Made by a program: the position numbers and the translations under genes. The notes beneath the pieces are model-generated. The model was not told the origin of the DNA. It searched no databases and worked only from the letters and a program-made list of their open reading frames with translations. Source: Halorussus pelagicus (GTDB lineage: Archaea > Halobacteriota > Halobacteria > Halobacteriales > Haladaptataceae). Taken from it: 64,000 bases of DNA. The DNA is taken from contig NZ_CP035119.1 in NCBI RefSeq assembly GCF_004087835.1, positions 310,001 to 374,000 on the forward strand, in the 5' to 3' direction. The number at the start of each line of letters is the position of its first letter. Position 1 is the stretch's first letter. This document shows positions 38,343 to 47,465 of this stretch, in pieces.

Positions 38343-39377
38343 TTAAATCCAGCCTTCGCTCTGGAGCAATTCGGCGTTCAGCACTGCCGCGCCCGCCGCG
38401 CCGCGAATCGTATTGTGCGCCAGCGTGTTGTACTGGACGCCCGCGGGCGTCGTCTGGACGCCGCCCGCCGCGATGGCCATGCCGCCGCCCAGCGTCCGGT
38501 CGAGTCGCGGTTGCGGGCGACTCGGGTCCTCGAAGACCTCGATGAGTTGGTCGGGCGAACTCGGCAGGTCGAGGCTCTCGATGGCGCAGAAGGCGTCCTC
38601 GACTTCCTCTTCGGTCACGTCCTGCTCGGTCTCGGCCCAGACGTTTTCGAGGTGGCCGTCGATGGTCGGCACGCGGTTGCACGACGCCGACACGTCGGCG
38701 TCGTGTTTCGAGAGTTGTGCGCCGTCGAAGCTTCCCAGAAGCTTTCGGGACTCGGTCTCCATCTTGTCCTCCTCGCCGCCGATATGGGGGATGACGTTGT
38801 CGAGTATCTCCATCGAGGAGACGCCCGAGTAGCCCGCGCCTGAGACGGCCTGTAGCGTCGAAACGTGGACGCGCTCCAGTCCGAACTGGTCGAGCGCCGC
38901 GAGCGTGGGGACCATCGTGATGGTCGAACAGTTGGGGTTCTTGACGACGGCACCGTCCCAGTCGCGCTCGTCGCGCTGGACCTCCAGCAGGTCGAGGTGG
39001 CCCGGATTGATTTCGGGGATGACGAGGGGCACGTCGTCGGCCAGTCGGTCGTTCGAGGAGTTCGAGGAGAGGACGTAGCCCGCCTCGGCGAAGTCGGGTT
39101 CGACTTCGGCGGCGACGCCGGAGGGGAGCGACGAGAACAGCAGGTCCACGTCGTCGGGGACGGCGTCAGGGTCGGTCTCGCTGACGGTCAGGTCAGCGAC
39201 CGCGGACGGAATCGGGGAGTCTACCCGCCATTTCGCGGCGTCGCCGTAGGAGCGACCCGCGCTGTCTTCGCTCGCCGTTACTGCCGCCAGTTCGAACTCC
39301 GGGTGGCCGTCCAGCAGTTGGATACATCGCTGGCCAACCGCTCCGGTCGCACCGAGAACGCCGACTCGTACAGTCAT
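38343..39377 (-). CDS. asd: aspartate-semialdehyde dehydrogenase
   Basis: A 344-residue NADPH enzyme that reduces aspartyl phosphate to the semialdehyde, a branch point for lysine, threonine and methionine. It has VGVLGATGAVGQRCIQLL for cofactor binding at the N-terminus, SSLPSGVAAE, the active-site Cys in VKNPNCSTITMVPTL, and RVPTIDGHLENVW. The length and layout match the archaeal type. A TATA box, cgttttatcg read on the minus strand, lies about 28 bp upstream. It lies downstream of, and in the same direction as, the ribosomal protein gene, but not tightly linked (128 bp). Confidence 0.96.
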   Translation of the reverse strand: MTVRVGVLGATGAVGQRCIQLLDGHPEFELAAVTASEDSAGRSYGDAAKWRVDSPIPSAVADLTVSETDPDAVPDDVDLLFSSLPSGVAAEVEPDFAEAGYVLSSNSSNDRLADDVPLVIPEINPGHLDLLEVQRDERDWDGAVVKNPNCSTITMVPTLAALDQFGLERVHVSTLQAVSGAGYSGVSSMEILDNVIPHIGGEEDKMETESRKLLGSFDGAQLSKHDADVSASCNRVPTIDGHLENVWAETEQDVTEEEVEDAFCAIESLDLPSSPDQLIEVFEDPSRPQPRLDRTLGGGMAIAAGGVQTTPAGVQYNTLAHNTIRGAAGAAVLNAELLQSEGWI

Positions 39378-39400
39378 CGTATCGTGGTTCGGTGGTACGT

Positions 39401-39410
39401 CGATAAAACG
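39401..39410 (-). promoter_or_regulatory. TATA-like box for asd
   Basis: cgttttatcg on the minus strand, about 28 bp before ATG 39377, fits a leaderless start. Confidence 0.5.
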
Positions 39411-39505
39411 ATTTGGGAAGGCCAGCTTTTTGCCCGACAGCGAACCCGACCGAGGGCGTCGCTACTGGGCGGTAAGTCGCGGAAGTACGCAGGAACTCGA
39501 CGGCG

Positions 39506-39679
39506 CTACTTTTTGCGGGTGACGTAGCCAGCGATGCGGTTGCGGACGCCCTTCGACTCGATGTTGGTGAGTTTCTGGACGCTGTCTTTGTTCTGGTCGA
39601 AATCGGTCGTGAAGGCGTCGGGGTATCGCTCCAGCAGGACGCGCCCCGTCTTCTTGACGTAGTCGGGTTTGATTGCCAT
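39506..39679 (-). CDS. rps17e: 30S ribosomal protein eS17 (S17e)
   Basis: A 57-residue archaeal/eukaryotic-type small-subunit protein, short as usual in archaea. It begins MAIKPDYVKKTGRVLLERYP and ends with IAGYVTRKK. The longer frame upstream of ATG 39679 is not haloarchaeal in composition. It is divergent from the coiled-coil gene at 39786 and lies upstream of asd on the same strand. Confidence 0.95.
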   Translation of the reverse strand: MAIKPDYVKKTGRVLLERYPDAFTTDFDQNKDSVQKLTNIESKGVRNRIAGYVTRKK

Positions 39680-39785
39680 GGTTGGGTTTCCACGTCCGGA
39701 AAGTAAGTGCGTTGCGGTCTTCGGTCGTCGGACGGCCGGTCCGCGACCCGACAACCCAAGGCCCTTCGGCGTCGTAGTCGAAGCC

Positions 39786-40328
39786 ATGCCGACCTTCGTC
39801 GAAGCGGTCCAGACCGTCGAGGACGCCGCGGAGTTGCGCCGCCGACTCGCCGAGCGAATCGACGCCATCGGGGAGGCGCTGGACCTGCTGGAGTCGTGGA
39901 CCGAGGAGAGCCGCGAGACCCAGACCGAACTGGCGTCGAAGTACGACACCGCCAAGCAACTGGCCCGCGACGAGATTCAGGCCGCGAGCGACGGCGACGA
40001 GGACGCCGAGGACCTCGCGGCGGTGGACCTGCTCGACCACCCCGCGGTGGACGACGGGACGAAAGAGCGCCTCCAAGAGTACAGCACGAAGCTCTCGGTC
40101 TACCTGAACCGCGAGGAGTCGTACGGGGCCGCGCGGTCGGCGCTGCTGGGCGCGCTCGACGACGAACTCGACCTCTACGCGCGACTCCTGCCCGAACTGG
40201 AGACCGGCCGGACGAGCGTCGCGTCGGGCCGCGAGCAAATCGCCCGGTTCGCGCGCGACGACACGCTCGGGCCGCCGAACCGGACCGCCGCCGACGTAGT
40301 TCTGGAAGCCGACGTGGACGAGACTTGA
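39786..40328 (+). CDS. conserved haloarchaeal helical protein, function unknown
   Basis: A 180-residue acidic, almost entirely helical protein without membrane segments or catalytic motifs. The first 75 residues look coiled-coil (ERIDAIGEALDLLESWTEES). A middle Asp/Glu linker near 70-85 is followed by a second helical half. The ATG at 39786 is preferred; open sequence before it overlaps the promoter region of rps17e. Codon use and composition are strongly haloarchaeal, so it is a real gene. I recall similar haloarchaeal DUF proteins beside rps17e but cannot name one with certainty. Confidence 0.75.
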   Translation: MPTFVEAVQTVEDAAELRRRLAERIDAIGEALDLLESWTEESRETQTELASKYDTAKQLARDEIQAASDGDEDAEDLAAVDLLDHPAVDDGTKERLQEYSTKLSVYLNREESYGAARSALLGALDDELDLYARLLPELETGRTSVASGREQIARFARDDTLGPPNRTAADVVLEADVDET

Positions 40329-40363
40329 CGCTCCGTCAGAGATTGTGCTGAATTTTTGTGTAG

Positions 40364-40633
40364 GTGTCGACGAAATATCGTCAGATATTCGCAAATATAA
40401 TTATCCCTGAACTTCTAGATTCGATTAGCACAGTGAGGAGAGCAGACGGAGATACGGACGGCGAACTGGTCGAAGTGAGCACTGACGGTCCGAGATTCGA
40501 AAGCGAACTGGAAGCACTCGTCCTCGGCGCGTTCGGCGACGGCGAGGACGTGGAAGGCGTCTGGGACCTCGAATACGAACCCGACGAGATACCCGACTGG
40601 ACGGTCACCATCGACCGAAAGGACGGTCGCTGA
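40364..40633 (+). CDS. small hypothetical protein
   Basis: An 89-residue acidic protein starting at GTG 40364; a second GTG near 40436 would trim it to about 65 residues. The C-terminal half, GVWDLEYEPDEIPDWTVTI, is compact and rich in Trp, Asp and Glu. The promoter-side DNA is A/T-rich (40375-40415), and that region reads as an atypical Ile-rich N-terminus, so the shorter form is possible. No family recognised. It converges with the DUF447 gene 2 bp away. Confidence 0.55.
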   Translation: MSTKYRQIFANIIIPELLDSISTVRRADGDTDGELVEVSTDGPRFESELEALVLGAFGDGEDVEGVWDLEYEPDEIPDWTVTIDRKDGR

Positions 40634-40635
40634 AG

Positions 40636-41289
40636 CTACTCGTCGAGGTGGTCGCGGAGTCGGTCGAACGCCGCACGCACGCGGTCGTCCCCGCAGTTTC
40701 GCCCGACCGACTCGAAGTACGACAACCGATTTCTGAGTTCCGACTCGTCGTAGGCGTCCACGTCGAGTCGTGAGGCCGCGACGGTCGCCTCCACAACCGC
40801 GCCGAACCCGCGAGTTATCGTTGGCACCGTCTCGCGCTCGACGCCAGAATCCACGGGCGAGAGGGTCCACTCCTCCCACTCGGTGTCGCCGTCCTCGCCG
40901 GAATCGACGCGCTCGGCTTCGATCTCGACCCACGCGTCGGCGGCGTCGAGGACCGGCCGCTCGACCTCGAAGATCGAAAGCGTGGCGTCCACGAAATCGA
41001 CGGGGTCGCGCGCGAACTGGACGTAGCCACCACCCTGCCGGTGGAAGTTCCGGCGAGTACGGGTGTTGCCCCACGTCCGGGCGGTCACGGGCGCGTCGGC
41101 GGAGGGTCCGTTGTCCGGCGGATGCAGGCCCAGCGCCGCGACGTTCCACAGGTCGTTCGGGCCGAGCGTCGTCACCAGCGACTCGGTGACGCCTCGGAAC
41201 TCGACCGGCCAGTCCGCGGGCGACCGAGAGTCGCCCGCGGACTGGCGGTCTTCCGACGTATCCGACACACCGGACGCGTCGTCGCTCAC
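40636..41289 (-). CDS. DUF447 family protein
   Basis: A 217-residue protein starting at GTG 41289, which overlaps the upstream stop (GTGA). Residues from about 30 match DUF447: WPVEFRGVTESLVTTLGPN, LWNVAALGLHPP, TARTWGNTRTRRNFHRQG and GFGAVVEATVAASRLDVDAY. The family adopts an FMN-binding-like fold and is shared by methanogens, haloarchaea and some methylotrophic bacteria. In the last group, as I recall, it belongs to the tetrahydromethanopterin gene set. It is the last gene of the cofD operon. The role is unknown; an involvement in cofactor modification is inferred from company. Confidence 0.9.
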   Translation of the reverse strand: MSDDASGVSDTSEDRQSAGDSRSPADWPVEFRGVTESLVTTLGPNDLWNVAALGLHPPDNGPSADAPVTARTWGNTRTRRNFHRQGGGYVQFARDPVDFVDATLSIFEVERPVLDAADAWVEIEAERVDSGEDGDTEWEEWTLSPVDSGVERETVPTITRGFGAVVEATVAASRLDVDAYDESELRNRLSYFESVGRNCGDDRVRAAFDRLRDHLDE

Positions 41290-42128
41290 ACCGACACCTC
41301 CCCGCGGGCCAGCGCGACGAACAGGCCCGCGGCGGTCAGGTCGGCAGTCGTCCCCGGATTGATGCCGTCGGCGACCAGCGAGTCGGCGAAGGCCTCGACG
41401 ACCTCCGGCCCGCCTTCCAGCGCCTCTTGGGCGCGGACCCGGACGCTCTCTGCGGTCTTCGCGCCGTGCTGTTTCGCCACGAGGGTGTCGGGTTGGCGCG
41501 CGAGCAGTTCGAGATAGACCCGCGCGCCGAGTGCCGACGCCGGGACCGACCCCGCCAGTTCCGCGAGACGGTCGGCCGCCCAGAAGGTGCGCTCGAACTG
41601 ATTGGTCCACTCGGCGGCCACGTCGTCGGATTGGTCGCCGAGCGCCAGCACATCGTAGAGGGTGACGCCGCGCTCCTCGACCGCCGGAACCGCGTCGCTC
41701 CCCCGGCGAACGTCGAGGTCCCCGGCGTCTTCGGGCGGGTCGTCCACGTACACCTCGGCGTGGTCGAACGCCCGGAAGAAGTTCGCCGCGTCCTCGACGG
41801 TCGTCTTTTCGACCACGCGCTCGACGCCTTCCGGCGAGAGGTCGCCGTCCGCGGCGGCCCGGACGAGGGGCACCAGCAGGAGGAGCGCGCCGAACTGGGT
41901 GTTGCCGCCCTCCTGCTGGCTCATTCCCTCGACGGCGCGCTCGAACGCCTCGCCGACCGGAGCGCCGCGCTCGGCCGCGCGCAGGCCCGGTCCCGCGCCG
42001 ACCGTGCCCGCGAGGAAGTGTTCGAATCGCAGGTCCGAGAGGTCCCGCGCCCTATCGACGTTGCCGGGCTTGGGCGTGCCCGCGACTTCCAGCAGGAGCG
42101 CGAGTTGGGCGTTCTCGGCCGGAGTCAT
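41286..42128 (-). CDS. CitG-like triphosphoribosyl-dephospho-CoA synthase family protein
   Basis: A 280-residue protein of the CitG/MdcB family. The start contains the signature LLLEVAGTPKPGNVDRARD, and the body has MSQQEGGNTQFGALLLLVPL, WTNQFERTFWAADRL and ADGINPGTTADLTAAGLF, all family landmarks. CitG makes the prosthetic-group precursor for citrate lyase in bacteria, but no citrate or malonate lyase genes are here. The archaeal proteins therefore probably attach a triphosphoribosyl-like group to another substrate. ATG 42128 overlaps the upstream Dus-like stop (ATGA), and its own stop overlaps the DUF447 start. Confidence 0.9.
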   Translation of the reverse strand: MTPAENAQLALLLEVAGTPKPGNVDRARDLSDLRFEHFLAGTVGAGPGLRAAERGAPVGEAFERAVEGMSQQEGGNTQFGALLLLVPLVRAAADGDLSPEGVERVVEKTTVEDAANFFRAFDHAEVYVDDPPEDAGDLDVRRGSDAVPAVEERGVTLYDVLALGDQSDDVAAEWTNQFERTFWAADRLAELAGSVPASALGARVYLELLARQPDTLVAKQHGAKTAESVRVRAQEALEGGPEVVEAFADSLVADGINPGTTADLTAAGLFVALARGEVSV

Positions 42129-42886
42129 GCGCGCACCTCCGGTTTTTGGGCGACCCACTCGTCCAGTGCGCTCGCCACGCGCCCGAGGACCGCGGGGTCA
42201 TCGCTCGGTCGGCCGACGCTCACCGCGTCCGCGCCGCAGGCCAGATACTCCCTGACGGTCGCCTCGCCGCGGACGCCGTTGTTCGCTATCACGAAGAGGT
42301 CGGTCTCCGCGGCGACGGCGGCCACGTCGGCGACGACACCTTCGGAGTCCATCGCATCGACGTGCATCGCGTCACCGCCCGCGTCGGCGACGGCGCGGGC
42401 GGTCTCGGCGAGGTCCACGCTCGGCACCTCGGCGCGGACTTTGACGCTCACGTCGGGACCTTCGCCCGCCGCGGCGGCGACCTGCTCGCGGAGTCGGTCG
42501 GTGTTTCGGAGGAGGGTCTCGCCCGCGCCCGCCGCGCACATCTCGTCCTGTCGGCAGTGGGCGTTGAGTTCGAGAATCGCGCCGCGGTCCGCACAGATTT
42601 CGGCGACCGCCCGGAGCGGTTCGAGCGAGGTCGTCCGAACGTTGAACCCCGGCCGGAGGTCGGCGTCTTCGAGCGCGGCGAGTTGGTCGTCCACGAAACC
42701 GGCGGGGTCGTCCGGAAGGAACTCGTCGCGGTCGCGTTCGACCAGTTCGCGGGCGGCCTCGCGGGTTGGAGCGTCGAGCGCGATACCGCCGAGGAACGCC
42801 GCGCCAGCGAGCTCATCGGCCGCTCTCGCCCACTCGGCGTCGGACTGGCCGCTGAGACTGGCGAGCGCGAGTCGAGGTTCGAACAT
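42125..42886 (-). CDS. tRNA-dihydrouridine synthase-like FMN TIM-barrel protein
   Basis: A 253-residue protein of the Dus-like fold, shorter than housekeeping Dus enzymes because the C-terminal helical RNA-binding domain is lacking. FMN-barrel elements are recognisable: LELNAHCRQDEM where Dus has an NxGCP motif, VSVKVRAEVP, MHVDAMD, and FVIANNGVRG with GADAVSVGR. ATG 42886 gives a TGATG overlap with cofD; a TTG one codon earlier is less likely. The neighbours (cofD, CitG-like, DUF447) point to coenzyme chemistry rather than tRNA modification. Confidence 0.82.
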   Translation of the reverse strand: MFEPRLALASLSGQSDAEWARAADELAGAAFLGGIALDAPTREAARELVERDRDEFLPDDPAGFVDDQLAALEDADLRPGFNVRTTSLEPLRAVAEICADRGAILELNAHCRQDEMCAAGAGETLLRNTDRLREQVAAAAGEGPDVSVKVRAEVPSVDLAETARAVADAGGDAMHVDAMDSEGVVADVAAVAAETDLFVIANNGVRGEATVREYLACGADAVSVGRPSDDPAVLGRVASALDEWVAQKPEVRA

Positions 42887-43896
42887 CAAATCACCTCCAG
42901 CGCGTCGGCGACGGCGCGGGCCACGCGCTCGGCGTCGTCTTCGTCGGACATCTCGGTATCGGTCTTGACGACCGGGCGGTCGAGGTCGGTGTCGTCGTGG
43001 TCGTCCAGCACGAAGGCGTCGGCGAAGGGGTAGGCCGCCGCGACGCCAGCGGTCGAGGGTTCGAAGCCGACGCCCGCCATCAGGTCGGCCGCCGGGCCGG
43101 AGAACACCTCGTCCTCCACGAAGGGTGAGACCGCGACCACGGTGGCGTCGTCGAGCGCGTCGTGTAGCTCCTCGATGGCGAGCATCGGCCCGATGCTGGT
43201 GACGGGGTTCGAGGGACCGACGACAACGGGACCCTCTTCTATCGCCCCGAGGGCGGCCGGAGCGGGGTCGGCGTCCTCGCCGCCGCGGAACTCGACATGG
43301 TCCACTTCGGGGTCGCCGCGGTGAGCAACCCAGAACTCCTGAAAGTGCATCTCGTCGGCGTACTCGTCGCTCTCTTCGGGGGTGTGGACGATAGAAGCCA
43401 CGGGGTCATCGCTCATCGGGACCACGTCCACGGGCGCGTCGAAAGCATCGGCGAGCAGGCGCGTGACCTCGGTGAGGCTGTGGCCCTCGTCCAACAGACT
43501 GGTCCGGGTCAGGTGGACCGCGCGGTCGCGGTCGCCGATCTCCATGAACTCCGCGACGCCGGAGAAGCGCCGCCAGTTTGCGAGGTGGCGACCGTCGGTC
43601 TGGGCCTCGTCGGGCAGGTAGCGCGGTCCCTTGGCGAGGTCGGCAGTCTCGGCAAGGTTGTGTAACTCCTCGTGGGTTTCGGTGGTGTCGTCGGCGATTC
43701 CCCACCACGTCTCCAAGTCCAGCAGGTCCCCCTGCTCGAAGAGGACGGTATCTACGTCGGGACAGACGAGCAGGCCGCCCAAATCCACGTCGTCGCCGGT
43801 GTTGGCGACGACGGTGGTCTCTGCCGGGTCGAAAACCGACTCGGCTCCGGCGAGTAGCTTCGGGGTTCCGGTCCCCCCGGAGAGAAACGTCGTCAT
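42886..43896 (-). CDS. cofD: 2-phospho-L-lactate transferase (coenzyme F420 synthesis)
   Basis: A 336-residue CofD. It joins the lactyl (or related) phosphoguanylyl precursor to Fo to give F420-0, the deazaflavin hydride carrier. Landmarks include [17 protein letters not shown] at the N-terminus, [32 protein letters not shown] and [13 protein letters not shown]. It is the first gene of a four-gene operon in which all junctions overlap by 1-4 nt. A TATA-like tttaccac lies about 27 bp upstream on the minus strand. The genes for Fo synthesis and cofE are not in the window. Confidence 0.96.
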   Translation of the reverse strand: MTTFLSGGTGTPKLLAGAESVFDPAETTVVANTGDDVDLGGLLVCPDVDTVLFEQGDLLDLETWWGIADDTTETHEELHNLAETADLAKGPRYLPDEAQTDGRHLANWRRFSGVAEFMEIGDRDRAVHLTRTSLLDEGHSLTEVTRLLADAFDAPVDVVPMSDDPVASIVHTPEESDEYADEMHFQEFWVAHRGDPEVDHVEFRGGEDADPAPAALGAIEEGPVVVGPSNPVTSIGPMLAIEELHDALDDATVVAVSPFVEDEVFSGPAADLMAGVGFEPSTAGVAAAYPFADAFVLDDHDDTDLDRPVVKTDTEMSDEDDAERVARAVADALEVI

Positions 43897-43972
43897 GTTC
43901 CGAGGTGCGTGTTCCGAGTGGTAAACGCTTGTGCTGTCTCGTGGCGCAGCGAACGACCGACATCGCCGGTCG

Positions 43973-44368
43973 CTACTCGAAATCGCCAGCGAGGTCCCGG
44001 CCGGGGAACTTCCGGTATCGCTGAACCAGATACGCCGCGGCGACGTAGTGGACGAGCGGGTTCAGGAAGAGCGCCAGCGACGCGGCCGAGACGAGGGCAC
44101 CGCCGCCGACCCAGAGACGCCGGTCGGGAACCCACCGCGAATCACTCTCGCGGATGTCGCCAGCGTCCCGGTACAGCGCGTGGTAGAAGACCGGGGTGAG
44201 AACCAGCACCGACACGCCGAGCGCCAGCCCCCACGCCGACAGGTCGAACGGGTACGACGACCCGGACGACTGGACCGCGGAGAACGACCACACCACGTTG
44301 AGTGCCGCGGCGGTCAACAGACGGAAACGCCACGGAGTTCGCTCGCTATCGCTCGTAAATTCAGCCAT
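43973..44368 (-). CDS. hypothetical membrane protein
   Basis: A 131-residue protein with three to four membrane helices ([68 protein letters not shown]). It ends in a charged tail, [13 protein letters not shown]. No family is recognised. It lies 76 bp upstream of cofD on the same strand but a promoter-like box separates them, so an operon is uncertain. Confidence 0.7.
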   Translation of the reverse strand: MAEFTSDSERTPWRFRLLTAAALNVVWSFSAVQSSGSSYPFDLSAWGLALGVSVLVLTPVFYHALYRDAGDIRESDSRWVPDRRLWVGGGALVSAASLALFLNPLVHYVAAAYLVQRYRKFPGRDLAGDFE

Positions 44369-44495
44369 GATTACTCTGTATTCGATTCTCGGACACCAGT
44401 TGAAGTATCTGTCACTTCGGCGATGCAGTGGCGTTTCGGCGAGCGCGGCAGTATCGAAAAAGCGAGTGGCGACCCACCCTCGCCACTCCCGGCGG

Positions 44496-44504
44496 TTTTT
44501 ATAC
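44496..44504 (+). promoter_or_regulatory. TATA box for the HD phosphohydrolase gene
   Basis: tttttatac, centred 26 bp before ATG 44526, predicts a leaderless transcript. Confidence 0.6.
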
Positions 44505-44525
44505 GAAGGCGGACAATTCTGTCAC

Positions 44526-45767
44526 ATGAAGACCATCAAGGACTCCGTCCACGACCACATCGAGGTCGAGGGCGTCGCGCGGGCGCTGTTCGACACGCCC
44601 GCGGTCCAGCGACTCAGGCGCATCAAGCAGTTGGGTCCCGCACATCTCGTCTACCCCTCCGCGAACCACACTCGCTTCGAACACAGCCTCGGCGTCTACC
44701 ACCTCGCTTGCGAGGGACTCGACCACCTCGGGATTCAGGGCAAGCAGGCCGAGCGCGTCCGAGCGGCCGCCATCCTCCACGACATCGGGCACGCACCCTA
44801 CAGTCACACCATCGAGGAAGTTATCCACCGCCACACCGGCAAGTACCACGACGACGTTCACGACCTGCTGGCGGACAACGAGGTCGGCGACGTGCTTCGA
44901 GACCACGGTCACAACCCCGACGAAATCGCCGACCTCATCGCTGGCGGCGGGAAACTCGGCCAGTTGGTCTCGGGGGAACTCGACGTGGACCGGATGGACT
45001 ACCTCGTGCGCGACGCCCACCACACCGGCGTCCCCTACGGCACCATTGACCACTCCCGACTGGTCCGGGAACTCACGCTCATCGACGGCGAACTCGTGCT
45101 GGCGGAGGGCAACGTCCCGACCGCCGAGAGCCTGCTTCTGGCGCGCGCGCTGATGAACCCGACCGTCTACAACCACCACGTCACGCGCATCTGTCGGGGG
45201 ATGCTCCAGCGCGCGAGCGAGCGCCTGCTAGACGAGACCGCGATTTCCGCGGACGAACTCCGCCGGATGGACGACCACGACCTCTTCGCGGCGCTTCGAA
45301 GGAGCGCCCCGACCGAGGAGTTCGCTCGGCGACTCGGCGCGCGGGACCTCTACAAGCGGGCGGTCTGGGTCGAGATGGCCGACGTGCCCGACGAGGTTAT
45401 CGACGCCGACCACGACCGGATTCGGCAGTTCGAGGCGGACATCGCGGCCGACGCGGGGGTCGGTCCCGAGTCGGTCATCATCGACGTGTTGGGGCGACCG
45501 AGCATGACCGAGTCCTCGACGCGGGTCATCGTCAACGGCGAGATTCGACGCCTCGGCCAGCAGTCCACGCTGGTCTCGGCGCTCCGGCAGGTCCAGCGCG
45601 AGCAGTGGCGACTCGGGGTGTACGCGCCCGGCGACCACACGGACTCGGTCGGGCACGCCGCCGAGCGAGTGCTGGGACTGGAGACCGACGGCGCGCTCGT
45701 CAGCGAGGTCCGGTCGCCCGGCCAGCGCACGACGCTGGACGAGTTCGGGGCGCAAGGCGAGGAGTGA
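44526..45767 (+). CDS. HD-superfamily phosphohydrolase
   Basis: A 413-residue metal-dependent phosphohydrolase of the dGTPase/SAMHD1-like branch. It has RLRRIKQLGPAHLVYPSANH and TRFEHSLGVYHLA (first His), the HD pair in AAILHDIGHAPYSHT, and the distal Asp in GELDVDRMDYLVRDAHHTG. These are the metal and nucleotide contacts of the family. Archaeal relatives may hydrolyse nucleotides such as dNTPs; substrate is unproven. The C-terminal 120 residues form a variable helical domain. The gene is monocistronic, with a TATA box directly upstream. Confidence 0.93.
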   Translation: MKTIKDSVHDHIEVEGVARALFDTPAVQRLRRIKQLGPAHLVYPSANHTRFEHSLGVYHLACEGLDHLGIQGKQAERVRAAAILHDIGHAPYSHTIEEVIHRHTGKYHDDVHDLLADNEVGDVLRDHGHNPDEIADLIAGGGKLGQLVSGELDVDRMDYLVRDAHHTGVPYGTIDHSRLVRELTLIDGELVLAEGNVPTAESLLLARALMNPTVYNHHVTRICRGMLQRASERLLDETAISADELRRMDDHDLFAALRRSAPTEEFARRLGARDLYKRAVWVEMADVPDEVIDADHDRIRQFEADIAADAGVGPESVIIDVLGRPSMTESSTRVIVNGEIRRLGQQSTLVSALRQVQREQWRLGVYAPGDHTDSVGHAAERVLGLETDGALVSEVRSPGQRTTLDEFGAQGEE

Positions 45768-45855
45768 GTCGTCCGGAGCGTTGCTTGCGAACCACGTATT
45801 CCATTTCTTATTTATTTTAGAAAGATATTAAGTTAATTGCAATTTTTCTTTTGCC

Positions 45856-47403
45856 ATGGAAAGCGAACGCCAGTCACCGACCGACGCCGAGACGGACGCG
45901 GGTGAGGAGACGACTCCGGACCTCAAGGACCTCGGGTTCGCCCCGTCAAACGGGTGGAACGCCGTCTACGTGGACGGCGAGTGGCGCGCGCAGGGCGACC
46001 GCGCGGGACTCGACGTGGTGGACCCGACGACAAGAGTGGCGGTCGGGACGATCCCGGCTGGGACCGACGAGGACGTGGATGCCGCGTACGCGGCCGCCGA
46101 GTCGGCACAGCGCGAGTGGGCCGACCGGACGCCCGAGGAGCGAGCGTCGGTAGTCGCCGCGGCCCGCGAACTCGTCGGAAAGTACCACGAGGAGTTCGCC
46201 CACCTGTTTGCGGTCGAGTGTGGCGGCGCTCGACTCAAAGCCGACATCGAACTCGACCTGACCACGGGGACGATGGCGGTTGCCGAGGAGTTGGCGGACG
46301 CCGCCGACCCGACCGACACCGAGGAGCGCGAGTCCGCGGTGGAGGGCAAGCGCAACCTCGTCTTCCGGGAACCCGCGGGCGTCGTCGGCATCATCTCGCC
46401 GTGGAACTTCCCGCTGTATCTCTCGATGCGGGCGGTCGCGCCCGCCATCGCACTCGGGAACGCGGTCGTTCTCAAGCCCTCGACACACACCGCAATCGTC
46501 GGCGGACTGGCGCTGGCGAGTCTCTTCGAGGAGGCCGGACTCCCCGACGGCGTCCTAAACGTCGTCACGGGCGAGGGGTCGGCCATCGGCGAGACTATCG
46601 CTGGCCACCCCGCGGCCTCGGTCGTCTCGTTCACCGGTTCGACCGAGGTCGGCCGGAAGGTCGGCGGGGCGGCGGCCGAGCAGTTATCGACGCCCGCGCT
46701 CGAACTCGGCGGGAACAACGCCCACATCGTCACCGCGGAGGCGGACTTGGACCGGGCGGTGGACGGCGGGGTCTTCGGCTCGTTTACCCACCAAGGGCAG
46801 GAGTGCATCTCCATCAACCGCCATCTGGTCCACGAATCGGTGTACGACGAGTACGTTGAGCGACTGGCCGAGCGCGCCAGCGAACTGCCGGTCGGCGACC
46901 CCCGCGACGAGGCGGTGCTGGTCGGGCCGGTCCAGAACGCCTCGCAGTTCGAGACCATCAGGGACCTCGTGGAGCAGTCGGTCGAGCAGGGTGCAAACAT
47001 CGAATCGGGCGGCGAGTTTGACGACTGGTTCGTGGAACCGACCGTTCTCTCGGGCGTCGAGAACGACATGCCGGTCGCCGCCGAGGAACACTTCGGGCCG
47101 GTCGCGCCGGTCATTTCTTTCTCGGACATCGACGAGGCGGTCGCGCTGGCCAACGACACGGAGTACGGTCTCTCGGGGTCGGTCCACTGCGAGGACGCCG
47201 AGCGCGCGATTGACATCGCCCGGCGACTGGATACGGGGATGGTCCACGTCAACGACCAACCGCTGAACGACGACCCGAACGTCGCGTTCGGTGGCGTGAA
47301 CGCCTCGGGAATCGGCCGGTACAACGCCGAGTGGATAGTCGAAGAGTTGACCGAGACGCGGTGGATTTCAGTGCAGGAAGAGGCGCGGGAGTACCCCTTC
47401 TGA
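45856..47403 (+). CDS. aldehyde dehydrogenase (NAD(P)+)
   Basis: A 515-residue ALDH. After a polar leader of about 30 residues come GIISPWNFPLYLSMRAVAPA and VVLKPS (cofactor binding), VSFTGSTEVGRKVG, the general-base Glu in ALELGGNN, and the nucleophile Cys in THQGQECISINRH. The C-terminal FGGVNASGIGRYNAEW is also typical. The C-terminus is close to benzaldehyde/vanillin-type dehydrogenases, but substrate specificity is not certain. An A/T-rich promoter region at 45800-45850 with tattaagtta about 25 bp before the ATG drives it. No operon partner. Confidence 0.95.
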   Translation: MESERQSPTDAETDAGEETTPDLKDLGFAPSNGWNAVYVDGEWRAQGDRAGLDVVDPTTRVAVGTIPAGTDEDVDAAYAAAESAQREWADRTPEERASVVAAARELVGKYHEEFAHLFAVECGGARLKADIELDLTTGTMAVAEELADAADPTDTEERESAVEGKRNLVFREPAGVVGIISPWNFPLYLSMRAVAPAIALGNAVVLKPSTHTAIVGGLALASLFEEAGLPDGVLNVVTGEGSAIGETIAGHPAASVVSFTGSTEVGRKVGGAAAEQLSTPALELGGNNAHIVTAEADLDRAVDGGVFGSFTHQGQECISINRHLVHESVYDEYVERLAERASELPVGDPRDEAVLVGPVQNASQFETIRDLVEQSVEQGANIESGGEFDDWFVEPTVLSGVENDMPVAAEEHFGPVAPVISFSDIDEAVALANDTEYGLSGSVHCEDAERAIDIARRLDTGMVHVNDQPLNDDPNVAFGGVNASGIGRYNAEWIVEELTETRWISVQEEAREYPF

Positions 47404-47465
47404 GACGCTTGGGCGGGGATTTCGGCCTGCGTCTCGACTATTGGACATTCCACTTGGCGCGTGCT

